A stretch of DNA of 64,000 bases, from NCBI GenBank assembly GCA_902788805.1, contig CADALO010000001.1, positions 1-64,000 on the forward strand, written 5' to 3'. The notes below the pieces were generated by a model. The model was not told the DNA's origin. It saw nothing but the letters and a program-made list of their open reading frames with translations, and made no database searches. Each line of letters opens with the position of its first letter. Within the stretch, counting starts at the first letter, position 1. Below, in pieces: positions 51,636 through 61,116 of the stretch. The position numbers and the translations under genes are program-made. Source of the stretch: an uncultured Bacteroidota bacterium (GTDB lineage: Bacteria; Bacteroidota; Bacteroidia; Bacteroidales; P3).

Positions 51636-52018
51636 ATTTCTTTGGTTAGCTTTTCGGTTGTTTTTTCCCTGGGCATTGTTTTATTCAACATCCAGTTTGC
51701 GAGTGCAAAAGTACGACTTTTTTCTCGTTTGGAAGTGAATAGGAAGCCTGTTTTTTACGTTTTAGGAGGCAATTGTTTGATATTTCGTCTGTTGTGTTTG
51801 TCTGGTCTTTCTTCTCCCCAATCCGCTGGCTCATAATGCGATTAGCATAGGAACGGCCAGTGCTGACAGCCTCTGAAGGCGTGTTTCTGCAAGGTCGGTT
51901 ACTGTGTCTGCCAGAAGAGGAAACGGACGTGTTTTTTTGTGGTATGAAAAGACATTTTGGCGTTGTTTTAAAAAAAAGTTGTATCTTTGCATTTTCAATT
52001 AGAAGCGAAATTAGCCTT
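51636..52018. other. Divergent promoter region
   Basis: 383 bases. TACTTTTG (minus, 51706-51713) serves the 50340 gene; TATCTTTG (plus, 51982-51989) with TTTG 22 bases upstream (51956-51959) serves the deacetylase gene. No gene or RNA is seen. Confidence 0.55.
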
Positions 52019-53359
52019 ATGCTGCTTGTTCACATACCACGAATGACCAACCGTCTGGGGTACACGCTGAATGTGCTGTTCCGCCATCTGCTCAGGCTGG
52101 ATTTTGAAATCACTGTCGACCTTGATGTCTTCGAGCGCCACGATGGTCCGAAGCTGTGCTACGGCCGTCAGCAGTTGGGCGACGGATTGTTCATACGTTC
52201 GTGCGACTTGCTGTTTCAGACTACTATAGAGGACCAGCAGCCTCGCTGCTTCCGGTATGAGGAGATGCCGGCGCTCTATCCGGTCCACAACGCGGAGAGT
52301 GCGTTTCCGTTCGACATCTTTGCCGCCTCGTTTTTCTGCCTGGCACGCTATGAGGAGTATCTGCCGCATTTCACCGATGCCCACGGGCGTTTCCCGGCCA
52401 CCGAGAGCCTGGCCTACAAGGAGCATTTCCTGTCGATGGCGGTGGTAGACCGCTGGGCGGTGATGCTGGCCCGCAAAATCAAGCAGCGCTATCCTGCAAT
52501 GAACATTCCGCCACGTGTTTTCGATGTGGAGGACACTATCGACATCGATGCGGCCTACTGCTATCGCAACAAAGGCTTTATACGCACCCTGACAGGATTG
52601 GGGCGCGACTTTGTGAGCCGTGAGAACCGCGGCGAGATTCGTAAGCGTATGCGGGTGATATTCAACAAGGAACACGACCCCTTCGACACGTTCGACTACA
52701 TACTCGAGATTCACAACCAGTTGCCGGGGATGCGCCTCAAGTTCTTCCCGTTGATGGCCGACTACAATGTCAACGATAAGCCGATTTCGTACCAGAACGG
52801 AGAATTTAGGCAGTTGCTGCAGCATCTGGGCGACTATGCCAAGATGGGGCTGCACGCCTCGTATGCATCGTTCGACGAGCCGGAGCTGGTTGGCGTCGAG
52901 AGTGAGCGTCTTGCGTCGCTGATGCACCGCAAAACGGTGCGCAACCGCTACCATTTTCTGCGCCTGGCGTTGCCGAAATCGTACGATATGTTGCTGGATA
53001 ACGGCATTTTACACGACTATACAATGGGCTATGCCGACGAGCCTGGCTTCAGGGCAGGCACAGGCAATCCTTATCCATTCTTTGACCTCGAGAGCGACTG
53101 CGAGACACCGTTGACGATACATCCCTTCGCGGCGATGGACTCAACTTTTTACTACTACAAAAAGTTTTCGCCCGAGGCGGCCGAGGAAGTGTACCGGCAG
53201 TTGACCGACGAAGTGAAGGGCGTGGGCGGCGTTCTTTCGTTGCTGTGGCACAACCAGAGCCTGTGCGAGGACTTCGGCTGGCAGGGCTGGCGAGACGTGT
53301 ATGAGCGTGTGTTGAAATACGCTGACGCGGCAAGAAAAACAAAACTGGAGTTTAACTGA
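52019..53359 (+). CDS. Polysaccharide deacetylase-like protein (DUF7033-type)
   Basis: 446 residues from the ATG at 52019. A longer frame opens at 51860 but would start upstream of the promoter at 51982-51989, so I reject that start. The N-terminal half has YRRHTDAHGRFP-like and FDIFAASFFCLARYEEYLP segments; the C-terminal half has a deacetylase-like barrel with FDVEDTIDIDAAYCYRNKG (metal-binding Asp), GLHASYASFDE and SLLWHNQSLC. Members remove acetyl groups from polysaccharides. The stop codon is 15 bases before kdsC, so the three genes to 54610 form an envelope operon. Confidence 0.8.
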   Translation: MLLVHIPRMTNRLGYTLNVLFRHLLRLDFEITVDLDVFERHDGPKLCYGRQQLGDGLFIRSCDLLFQTTIEDQQPRCFRYEEMPALYPVHNAESAFPFDIFAASFFCLARYEEYLPHFTDAHGRFPATESLAYKEHFLSMAVVDRWAVMLARKIKQRYPAMNIPPRVFDVEDTIDIDAAYCYRNKGFIRTLTGLGRDFVSRENRGEIRKRMRVIFNKEHDPFDTFDYILEIHNQLPGMRLKFFPLMADYNVNDKPISYQNGEFRQLLQHLGDYAKMGLHASYASFDEPELVGVESERLASLMHRKTVRNRYHFLRLALPKSYDMLLDNGILHDYTMGYADEPGFRAGTGNPYPFFDLESDCETPLTIHPFAAMDSTFYYYKKFSPEAAEEVYRQLTDEVKGVGGVLSLLWHNQSLCEDFGWQGWRDVYERVLKYADAARKTKLEFN

Positions 53360-53374
53360 AATGCAAAGCAAAAT

Positions 53375-53893
53375 ATGAACTATAAATCCAAACTGCACGA
53401 CATCAAGGCTTTTGTGTTTGATTTTGATGGCGTTATGACCGACGGCAGCGTGTGGATGTATGCCGACCGCGAAACGGTTCGCTGCGGCAATATCAAGGAC
53501 GGCTACGCAATACAATACGCTGTGAAGAAGGGCTATATCATCGCCTTGATTTCGGGCGCTACATCGCTGAGTATCAACAATAGGATGGAGTCGCTCGGCG
53601 TGACGCAGATTTATACCGGATGCGCCAACAAGATGGAGACGTACAGGCGCTTTTTGGAGGAGAACGGGCTGAAAGAGAGCGAGGTGATGTGTATGGGCGA
53701 CGACATACCTGACTATGAGATTATGACGCATTGCGGTGTGGCGGTATGCCCGGCAGACGCGGCTGAGGAGATTAAGGAAATAGCCGATTATATCTCTATC
53801 TATGGCGGTGGAAAAGGCTGTGTGCGCGATGTTATAGAGCAGACTTTACGTCTGCAGGACAAATGGTTTCATAAGGATGCGGTAAATTGGTAG
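53375..53893 (+). CDS. kdsC: KdsC-like HAD phosphatase (3-deoxy-D-manno-octulosonate 8-phosphate phosphatase family)
   Basis: 172 residues. The HAD motif I is VFDFDGVMTDGSVW, followed by NIKDGYAIQYA, motif II LISGATS and motif III/IV MGDDIPDYEIM. The short form without a cap and the GVMTDG motif match KdsC, which releases phosphate from KDO-8-phosphate in lipopolysaccharide synthesis. Related NeuA/sialate-9-phosphatase-type enzymes are an alternative. It lies three bases before the rlpA start. Confidence 0.88.
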   Translation: MNYKSKLHDIKAFVFDFDGVMTDGSVWMYADRETVRCGNIKDGYAIQYAVKKGYIIALISGATSLSINNRMESLGVTQIYTGCANKMETYRRFLEENGLKESEVMCMGDDIPDYEIMTHCGVAVCPADAAEEIKEIADYISIYGGGKGCVRDVIEQTLRLQDKWFHKDAVNW

Positions 53894-53896
53894 TCA

Positions 53897-54610
53897 ATGA
53901 AATACAAGTTTTTGCATAGTGTGGTTTTAACTGTGTTGTTTGTGGCGGCGACGCTGCCGGCAACGGCACAGACAGTCTCGTCGACCGATACGACGACGAG
54001 GCACACTATGCGAGGCACCTACTACAGCGACAAATTTGTGGGTCGCAAGACCAGCAGCGGCGAGGTCTTTGTACAGGACAAGTACACGGCAGCACACAAG
54101 ACGTATAAGTTCGGAACCCTGCTGCTCGTGACCAACCCCAAGAACGGCAAGCAGGTTATTGTGCGTGTGAATGACCGCTGCCCGAGACACAACATTATAG
54201 ATTTGACGCGTAAGGCAGCACAACAGATTGATATTAAGTCGCATACGGTACACGTTGAGGTGTTGCCGCCGCGCTATCTTGTCGCGTGGGAGATGCAGGA
54301 CAAGTTGCTCGACGTTTTGAGGGAGGGACGGCTGCGCGAATACTTTGACAAGGGCTTTCGTGATGCAAGGCAGGATATAGGTAAACTATTTGATTTGGAG
54401 TTGTTTCAGTGCCGAAATCTTGAGGAGGCGAAGAAGCGCGTGGAGAGGCTGCCGATTTTCTATCAGGACCAGGTGGAATACAGACCTAACGCCTCATCGG
54501 GCAATGTAGTGGCTGTGCTTGCCATTGCGCAGAGCCGTATGCGTGCCGAGCTGGTCAAGAAAGAGCTTGGAGCCCTGTTCCCGAACATTAGGATTGTGGA
54601 GACAAAATAG
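53897..54610 (+). CDS. rlpA: Septal ring lytic transglycosylase RlpA family protein with SPOR domain
   Basis: 237 residues. Signal peptide (about 1-26), a double-psi beta-barrel (about 33-115: GTYYSDKFVGRKTSSGEVF, FGTLLLVTNPKNGKQVIVRVNDRCP, HNIIDLTRKAAQQI) and a SPOR-like C-terminus (about 160-235: FQCRNLEEAKKRVERLPIFY, KKELGALFPNIRIVE). RlpA cleaves denuded glycan strands at the septum and binds them by SPOR. It is the third gene of the operon starting at 52019. Confidence 0.88.
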   Translation: MKYKFLHSVVLTVLFVAATLPATAQTVSSTDTTTRHTMRGTYYSDKFVGRKTSSGEVFVQDKYTAAHKTYKFGTLLLVTNPKNGKQVIVRVNDRCPRHNIIDLTRKAAQQIDIKSHTVHVEVLPPRYLVAWEMQDKLLDVLREGRLREYFDKGFRDARQDIGKLFDLELFQCRNLEEAKKRVERLPIFYQDQVEYRPNASSGNVVAVLAIAQSRMRAELVKKELGALFPNIRIVETK

Positions 54611-54923
54611 CCGGATTTTTTTGTGCTTTTCGGGTGTGTTCCGCCACTCCGAAATCCGGTTGTGCCAGACCTCTTTGCAGGCCTGTTTTTTTATGGTTTT
54701 CCGGCAATTTTTGCAATGTTGTTCGGTGAAAACTTTTCTGTCTGATATACAGTGAGGTATATATTTTTTTAATAATTTTTTTCAAAAAAGTTGCGATAAA
54801 TAGATTATTCTTATTATCTTTGCAAGTCAAAAAGTACTTTGTCTTGGCAAGTCCGAGCAAAGCGTTTTTGGCTGTATGTTGTTAGAAATAAAAGTGTTAT
54901 AATATATTAACTAATTAAACAAG
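54611..54923 (+). other. Intergenic region before porP with hairpins and a -7 box
   Basis: CCGGATTT (54612-54619) pairs with AAATCCGG (54651-54658) right after rlpA, a possible terminator. A TATCTTTG -7 box (54815-54822) with TTGC 20 bases upstream gives porP a leader of about 95 bases. No gene is seen. Confidence 0.5.
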
Positions 54924-55940
54924 ATGAAAATCGGAATCAAAAAAAACATATCAATTTTACTTTTGATATTGGGATTTTCATTTGTTGGCTATTCCCAGCA
55001 GGAGGTTCAGTTCTCGCAATATATGTTCAATCGTCTTGCCGTTAACCCTGGCTATGCAGGTAGCTCTGGTTCGATGTGCGGTTCGATTATGTATAGAGGG
55101 CAGTGGCTTGGCCTCCGTCTGGACGCGCCGACACCCGGTGGCGATCCTGGTTCGCTGCCGACAGACTATCTCTTTTCGTTTGATTCGCCTGTGAAGATTC
55201 TGCACGGCGGTCTGGGTTTCACGCTTTATGCCGACAAGATTGGTTACAACTCGACTATCAGCGGTGCCTTCGACTATGCTTTCAGAATCTATTGGGGTCC
55301 TGGCAACCTTTCGGCCGGTATCGAGGGCGATTTCTACAGCATTACCCGTAAGGGCGGTCTTTTCGGCTCGAGCGATTTGGATGGCAACCCGAACAATATC
55401 CCTACGTCGACGACCGACCCGTTGCTGAACAACGATGATGTCAGCGATTTTCTGATTGATGCTTCGCTCGGCGTATATTACCAGGTGCCGGGCACATACT
55501 ATTTTGGCTTCTCGCTCAAGAATTTCCTTGGCACTCACAGTGACGTCTTGAATTTCCGGACAAGCAGGGTCCTCTATCTGCTTGGCGGATATGAATATGT
55601 GCTTCCTTCCAACCCTTCGTTCAGACTGAAACCGTCGGTGCTTGTCCGCACCGCCGATTTTTCGGTCTTCCAATTTGATGCCTCCTGCCTGCTGGAATAC
55701 CAGAACCTGTTTTGGGGCGGTGTCAGCTACCGCTTCCAGGACGCTGTGTCGTTCTTGGCTGGCGTGAACTGGGACAAGATGAAGATTGGTGTTGCTTATG
55801 ACTTGACTACCAGTAAACTCGGTGTGTACAAGACGGGATTCAGCTTCGGTTCTCTTGAGGGGTACATCAGATACTGCTTCAAGATTGTCATCCCGCCTAA
55901 GCTGCCGTCGGTTTATCAGAATACTCGTTATCTGTTATAA
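54924..55940 (+). CDS. porP: Type IX secretion protein PorP/SprF family
   Basis: 338 residues with signal peptide, then FSQYMFNRLAVNPGYAGSSGSMCGSIMYRGQW, the canonical N-terminus of PorP/SprF, and barrel strands to the end. PorP/SprF is an outer-membrane protein that forms the T9SS-linked translocon or adhesin anchor. It is followed by gldK at 107 bases and is part of the T9SS core gene cluster. Confidence 0.95.
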   Translation: MKIGIKKNISILLLILGFSFVGYSQQEVQFSQYMFNRLAVNPGYAGSSGSMCGSIMYRGQWLGLRLDAPTPGGDPGSLPTDYLFSFDSPVKILHGGLGFTLYADKIGYNSTISGAFDYAFRIYWGPGNLSAGIEGDFYSITRKGGLFGSSDLDGNPNNIPTSTTDPLLNNDDVSDFLIDASLGVYYQVPGTYYFGFSLKNFLGTHSDVLNFRTSRVLYLLGGYEYVLPSNPSFRLKPSVLVRTADFSVFQFDASCLLEYQNLFWGGVSYRFQDAVSFLAGVNWDKMKIGVAYDLTTSKLGVYKTGFSFGSLEGYIRYCFKIVIPPKLPSVYQNTRYLL

Positions 55941-56047
55941 TCTTTTTTGTAAAACGAAACCTTTTGGATGTTTATCCGTAAAAGAACAAAAAGCATAAAG
56001 TATAGTTGCGCCTTTAAATTATTAGATAATTAAATTACATAATTAAT

Positions 56048-57409
56048 ATGAAAAAGTGGTTTTTCTTACTCTCAGGAGTAGTTTTAATGTGGAGCTGCGG
56101 TTCGTCTGACAAGGGCGAACTGGTTGGCGTTCAGAATCGCCCCATTTTTGAAGACATTGACCTTAAGGGAATGGTCTTCATCAATCAGGGCAATTTCAGT
56201 ATGGGTGCCGGAACCCAGAATGTCACATACGGTACGCCTCCCCAGCCGCGCACGATGCAGGTGAGTTCATATTTTATGGACGAGACTGAGATTACAAACA
56301 ACGAGTACCGCCAGTTCGTAAACTGGGTTATCGACTCAATCGCTCGTCGTATGCTCGGCGAGGCTGGTATTGACGGATACCTGATTGAGGAAGACGAGTA
56401 TGGCGAGCCTATTGAACCTGCTATCCTGAACAAGAAGGAGAAAATCCGCTGGAACGAGCAGGAAACCCGCGAGGCTTTGGAAGACCTCTATCTTCCGGAG
56501 AAAGACCGCTTCTATCGTCGTCGCACCGTCGACCCTGCCAAATTGAATTATGAGTTTTACAGAATTGACTATGCCGAGGCTGCCAAGAAAGAGAGCTCAA
56601 CGGCTGTCAAAGATGAATACAAGGGCACTATGTTCGCTCCGCGTCCGAAGGGCTTGAACAACCGTAATTCGTTCATTAAACGTGAAGTCGTGAACATCTA
56701 TCCCGATACGCTGTGCTGGGTGCACGACTATACATATAGTATGAATGAGGACTTCACCCGCCAGTATTTCACCTCGCCGGCTTATGACAACTATCCTGTT
56801 GTCGGTGTCAGCTGGGTCCAGGCCAATGCCTTCTGCGTGTGGCGTTCGAACTATCTGAACCAGTATCTTGAGTCAATCGATTATACTCAGATGAACGATT
56901 TCCGTCTGCCCACCGAAGCCGAATGGGAGTTCGCAGCTCGCGGCGGTATTGCTGGTGAGAGCTATCCTTGGGGCGGTCCTTATGTGCGTAACCCGAATGG
57001 ATGCTTCCTGGCTAACTATGAGCCTCTGAAGGGCGCTTACGATGACGACGGTGGCGTTAAGACATTGATGGTCGGCCACTATGCTCCCAATGACTACGGT
57101 CTGTACGATATGTCGGGCAATGTCTCGGAATGGTGCTTGGATGCATACAACAATGCTACTTATGTTGTTGCCAATGCCCTGTCGCCGTACTACAACTACA
57201 ATGCCAAGGACAACGACTCGCCGGCAATGAAGCAGAAGGTTATCCGCGGCGGCTCGTGGAAGGATCAGAAGTACTTTATCCAGGTCCAGACTCGCTCGTA
57301 TGAGTATCAGGATACCGCTAAGTCGTATATCGGCTTCCGCTGCGTACAGCCTTACTTGGGCCGTGTGAAGGGTGACAATCTGAAATCGGCTTCGAATGTT
57401 GCCAAATAA
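56048..57409 (+). CDS. gldK: T9SS ring lipoprotein GldK/PorK
   Basis: 453 residues. A lipobox (LMWSCGSS, Cys17) marks a lipoprotein. The body has the SUMF1/formylglycine-enzyme-like fold: MVFINQGNFSMG, ETEITNNEYRQFV, RLPTEAEWEFAARGG, GNVSEWCLDAYN and RGGSWKDQK, as in GldK. GldK and GldN form the periplasmic ring of the T9SS, under the outer membrane. gldL follows after 82 bases. Confidence 0.96.
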   Translation: MKKWFFLLSGVVLMWSCGSSDKGELVGVQNRPIFEDIDLKGMVFINQGNFSMGAGTQNVTYGTPPQPRTMQVSSYFMDETEITNNEYRQFVNWVIDSIARRMLGEAGIDGYLIEEDEYGEPIEPAILNKKEKIRWNEQETREALEDLYLPEKDRFYRRRTVDPAKLNYEFYRIDYAEAAKKESSTAVKDEYKGTMFAPRPKGLNNRNSFIKREVVNIYPDTLCWVHDYTYSMNEDFTRQYFTSPAYDNYPVVGVSWVQANAFCVWRSNYLNQYLESIDYTQMNDFRLPTEAEWEFAARGGIAGESYPWGGPYVRNPNGCFLANYEPLKGAYDDDGGVKTLMVGHYAPNDYGLYDMSGNVSEWCLDAYNNATYVVANALSPYYNYNAKDNDSPAMKQKVIRGGSWKDQKYFIQVQTRSYEYQDTAKSYIGFRCVQPYLGRVKGDNLKSASNVAK

Positions 57410-57491
57410 TAATGACAGAAGGCAACGAATAAATATAAAAAAAAAGTAGAATACATTTTAAAATAAGTAAACATAATTAAATTTTCAAGTT

Positions 57492-58385
57492 ATGAGTAAA
57501 ATAGACAACCTTGTTAGGAGTAAAGGTTACAAAAACTTTATGAGTAAACTGTATGGATGGGGTGCATCGGCAGTTATTATCGGCGCTCTGTTCAAGATCA
57601 ACCACTGGCCAGGTGCTGTTCCTATGCTGATTTTGGGTATGGGTACCGAAGCCGTAATCTTCTTCCTCTCTGCTTTTGAACCTCTCCATATAGAGTGGGA
57701 TTGGAGCCTTGTCTATCCTGAATTGGCTGGTATGAAGGGCGACGATGTCGTTGAACCTGACCGTGCCAAGTCGGAATCTATTACTGAAGAGCTTGACAAG
57801 ATGCTTGCTGAAGCCAAGATTGGACCGGAGTTGGTCAATAGACTTGGCCAGGGAATGGAGAATCTTGCGAACTCGGCTTCTTCTCTTGGCAATATGACAA
57901 CTGCTGTTGCCGCTACCGACAAGTTTGTCACCAGTATGGATGTCGCTGCTGAGGCTGCAAGTGATTTGTCAGCAGCTTACAAACGTACTACGGATTCCAT
58001 CAATAACGACTTTGAACTGTCCTCGTCGTACTCTGAGAGTCTCAAGGACGCCACTGCTGCTGTCAGCAGCTTGTCGGCTATCTATCAGGAGACTGCCCAG
58101 ACGTTGCGCACCGGCGACACCACTTATGTCGACGAATTGAAAAAGATGGCATCAAGCCTTTCTTCTATCAATGCTATGTATGAACTTCAGATGCAGAACT
58201 CTTCTGCGCAGCTTGAGGCTACCAAAGAGGTTCAGGAGCGTATGCAGAGTATGGTCGCCAATTTCGCAGAGTCTGCAGAAGGCGTGTTGAAATACAAAGA
58301 GCAGGTGGATGCACTCACGAGAAAAGTTGCCGAACTCAACAATGTCTACGGCAATATGCTCGCTGCAATGCAGACCCGCATCTAA
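57492..58385 (+). CDS. gldL: T9SS motor protein GldL/PorL
   Basis: 297 residues. The N-terminus is typical: YGWGASAVIIGALFKINHWPGA (first transmembrane helix) and GMGTEAVIFFLSAFEP (second), then a cytoplasmic coiled-coil-rich region (about 105-295). GldL is the stator-like partner of GldM in the proton-driven motor. gldM follows after 78 bases. Confidence 0.95.
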   Translation: MSKIDNLVRSKGYKNFMSKLYGWGASAVIIGALFKINHWPGAVPMLILGMGTEAVIFFLSAFEPLHIEWDWSLVYPELAGMKGDDVVEPDRAKSESITEELDKMLAEAKIGPELVNRLGQGMENLANSASSLGNMTTAVAATDKFVTSMDVAAEAASDLSAAYKRTTDSINNDFELSSSYSESLKDATAAVSSLSAIYQETAQTLRTGDTTYVDELKKMASSLSSINAMYELQMQNSSAQLEATKEVQERMQSMVANFAESAEGVLKYKEQVDALTRKVAELNNVYGNMLAAMQTRI

Positions 58386-58463
58386 ACCGACAAAGGATAA
58401 TATCCTGTCGGTTGAAAGTAATTAGTAGTTCAACAAATGGTAGAATTAATAAAAAGATAGAAT

Positions 58464-60131
58464 ATGGGTGCTACAAATTGCCCGGAGACCCCGAGGCAAA
58501 AGATGATTGCAATGATGTACCTCGTGTACACCGCCCTGCTGGCTCTTAACGTGTCTGTCGAGATTCTCAATGGATTCGTTACGGTGGGCGATGCTATGAA
58601 CGAGTCCAATAAAAATATCGAGACCCAGTTGAATGAGGCTTATGGTCTTTTCCAAGATGCTATGAGAGCAGACTCGGTGAAGACAGTCAAGTATTATGAG
58701 GCTGCTATGACCATCAAGGAACACACCGATTCGCTCAAGGCTTTGATTGACGAAGGTCGTTTCGGATTCCTCTGCTATATGCAAAAAACCGCTGAGGTTG
58801 TTAAGCATAATTCTGACAAGACCACTATGAAACGCAAGATTCCGCTGCAGGATGGCAGTGGCAATTTCCTGCTGGATAGTGCAAGGGTCGCTCTTGATTT
58901 GGGTGGTTTGGATATTGTTGCTAAAAAGGACAATACTGATATGGGTACGCATTTCTTCTATGACGAGGGCAAAGGTAAGGCCATCGACATCAAGAATGCT
59001 ATCATTGCCTACAAAGAGAAAATCTCGAAGATATTCCAAGATACAAACATTACTCACGACACTATCGATGTGAATTTCGGTATGGATGTCGAAAGTGAGT
59101 TCTGGAGCTCGCACGCTGGCCGTATGGTCAGTTGGGAGGAGTACAACTTTGACGGTGCTATTGCTGTCGCCGATATCGTGTGTCTCTCTCGTATGAAATC
59201 TGAGTTGATGAATGCCGAGTATGACGCTATCAAGAAGTTATTCGGTATGATCGGCAAGGATGACTTTAAATTTGACCAGATTGCCGCTATTTGCCGTCCT
59301 ACGTCAAGTTACGTCATTCAGGGTGGCAAATATGAGATGAAGGTAAATGTTGGTGCTTACGACTCTAAACGTGAGTTCCGTGCTGTCATCAATGGCGCTG
59401 AATATAAGAGTGGTGCCGACGGCTCGATTACATACACTGCCGGCGCTGGTGCTCCTGGCGAGCGCAAGGTGCACGGTGTCGTCTATATGATGAAAGACGG
59501 CAAAGAGGAGCAATATCCTTTCGACGAGAGCTACTTCGTCGCCGCTCCTGTGGCTGTCACCGAGCTTGTTAAGATGAATGTGGTTTACGCTGGTATCGAC
59601 AATCCCGCTTCGATTGGTGTTCCTGGTGTGGCTTCGAAGGATATCACTCCGACCATTACCACCGGCAATGCCACTATCGTCAAGGACGCCGGCGATGGTA
59701 ACTATATCATCAAGCCCACCAAGATCGGCAAGATGAGCCTTAAGGTTATGGCCAAGATCGACGGCCAGACGAAGGATATGGGTACGAAGGAAATCCGTAT
59801 CAAACGCATCCCGAAACCGTCGCTGCGTATCGGTAGTTTCAAGAGCGGCGATCAGGTGTCGAAGGCTGAGATTACTGCCAACCCGGTTCTGCGTGCATCG
59901 ATGGAAGATTTCGACTTCCAGATTCCTGCGTTGAAGATCAATACGTTTACATTTAATGTCCAGGGCTCTGGTGCGCTTGACCTTAATGGTACTGGCAACC
60001 GCCTTACTCCTGAGATGATCAGCAGAATCAACAATGCCAAACGTGGCCAGAAGATATACATAACCGATGTGACCGTGAAGACTCCTGACGGAGCGACACA
60101 CTCGTTGGATTGTACATTGCGTCTGAAATAA
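58464..60131 (+). CDS. gldM: T9SS motor protein GldM/PorM
   Basis: 555 residues. N-terminal NCPETPRQKMIAMMYLVYTALLALNVS is the conserved cytoplasmic and single transmembrane segment. The large periplasmic part has four beta-rich domains (for example SSYVIQGGKYEMKVNVGAYDS and IKRIPKPSLRIGSF), as in GldM. It spans from the motor to the GldK-GldN ring. gldN follows 17 bases after the stop. Confidence 0.96.
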   Translation: MGATNCPETPRQKMIAMMYLVYTALLALNVSVEILNGFVTVGDAMNESNKNIETQLNEAYGLFQDAMRADSVKTVKYYEAAMTIKEHTDSLKALIDEGRFGFLCYMQKTAEVVKHNSDKTTMKRKIPLQDGSGNFLLDSARVALDLGGLDIVAKKDNTDMGTHFFYDEGKGKAIDIKNAIIAYKEKISKIFQDTNITHDTIDVNFGMDVESEFWSSHAGRMVSWEEYNFDGAIAVADIVCLSRMKSELMNAEYDAIKKLFGMIGKDDFKFDQIAAICRPTSSYVIQGGKYEMKVNVGAYDSKREFRAVINGAEYKSGADGSITYTAGAGAPGERKVHGVVYMMKDGKEEQYPFDESYFVAAPVAVTELVKMNVVYAGIDNPASIGVPGVASKDITPTITTGNATIVKDAGDGNYIIKPTKIGKMSLKVMAKIDGQTKDMGTKEIRIKRIPKPSLRIGSFKSGDQVSKAEITANPVLRASMEDFDFQIPALKINTFTFNVQGSGALDLNGTGNRLTPEMISRINNAKRGQKIYITDVTVKTPDGATHSLDCTLRLK

Positions 60132-60148
60132 CATAAAAATCACATACA

Positions 60149-61033
60149 ATGAAGAAATTATTGTTTTGCTTAGGACTGTTCTTCTTTATGGCTGGTACTT
60201 TTACTGCCAATGCTCAAAGCATTATCGATGCTGAAGAAGACCATAATTTCAATGACTTCTATAAGAGGGATCAAGCCAAAGGACGTGAAGCTATGCCCTA
60301 TGCATTCTTGCGCGAGGCTGACGTGGTCTGGGAACACGCTGTCTGGAGAACTATTGATTTCCGTGAGAAATTTAACCAGTTCTTTTATTTCCCGATTGAC
60401 GCCACGAAGAATACCCAGGGTCGTGTCAGTTTGACAACGGCCATTATGGATGCCTTGAAAAACGGCGATATCGAAGTGTACAAGGAGGACGACCTGACAA
60501 CTCCTTTCACATACGAGGAAATGATGAGTCAGTTGACCCGCAGCTACAATTTCCACATCGCTGAGTATGACGAGTGGGGTGACGAGACTGAAGGTCGTGA
60601 TACTCTTATTACAGAGGAGTTTAAGCCTGAAGAGGTCTATTCGGCCCGTATTAAGGAGTATTGGTACATCGACAAACAGGATACCCGCCAGAAGGTTCGT
60701 ATCACGGGTCTCACCTTGGTCTACAATTATTGCAAAGACCGCGACGGAGAGCGCGTGTGCGATAATGTTGAGATGTTCTGGGTCCCGATGAACGATATGC
60801 GTGTCCGTAATGCTCTTGTCAAGGTTCTGGCATACGATGAGCATAATTCGCACGCCGAACGCTCCTATGATGATATCTTCATTGAACGTTATTTCGACAG
60901 TTTCTGCTATCGTGAATCGAATGTTATGAATCGTCCCATTTCAGCCTACCTTACTGGTACCGATGCTATCCTTGAATCACAAGCCATAGAGGAGGAAATA
61001 TTCGATATTGAATCGGATATGTGGGAGTATTAA
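60149..61033 (+). CDS. gldN: T9SS ring protein GldN/PorN
   Basis: 294 residues with signal peptide (MKKLLFCLGLFFFMAGTFTANAQ). Family motifs are READVVWEHAVWRTIDFREKFN, VRITGLTLVYNYCKDRDG, MFWVPMNDMRVRNALVKV and FERYFDSF-like, ending DIESDMWEY. It forms the periplasmic ring with GldK. A second, diverged copy follows at 61117-61974. Confidence 0.96.
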   Translation: MKKLLFCLGLFFFMAGTFTANAQSIIDAEEDHNFNDFYKRDQAKGREAMPYAFLREADVVWEHAVWRTIDFREKFNQFFYFPIDATKNTQGRVSLTTAIMDALKNGDIEVYKEDDLTTPFTYEEMMSQLTRSYNFHIAEYDEWGDETEGRDTLITEEFKPEEVYSARIKEYWYIDKQDTRQKVRITGLTLVYNYCKDRDGERVCDNVEMFWVPMNDMRVRNALVKVLAYDEHNSHAERSYDDIFIERYFDSFCYRESNVMNRPISAYLTGTDAILESQAIEEEIFDIESDMWEY

Positions 61034-61116
61034 TTCTGATTACAGTTATCTGAAAATATAGAAAGAGTCAAGGGTCTGTTCGGCTCTTGACTCTTTTCTT
61101 TTCACTCTGTTATATT

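Noticed and set aside
51860..52018. Extended N-terminus of the deacetylase gene starting at 51860
   Set aside because: A -7 box at 51982-51989 lies inside this extension, and the extra residues are not family-like. The ATG at 52019 is preferred.
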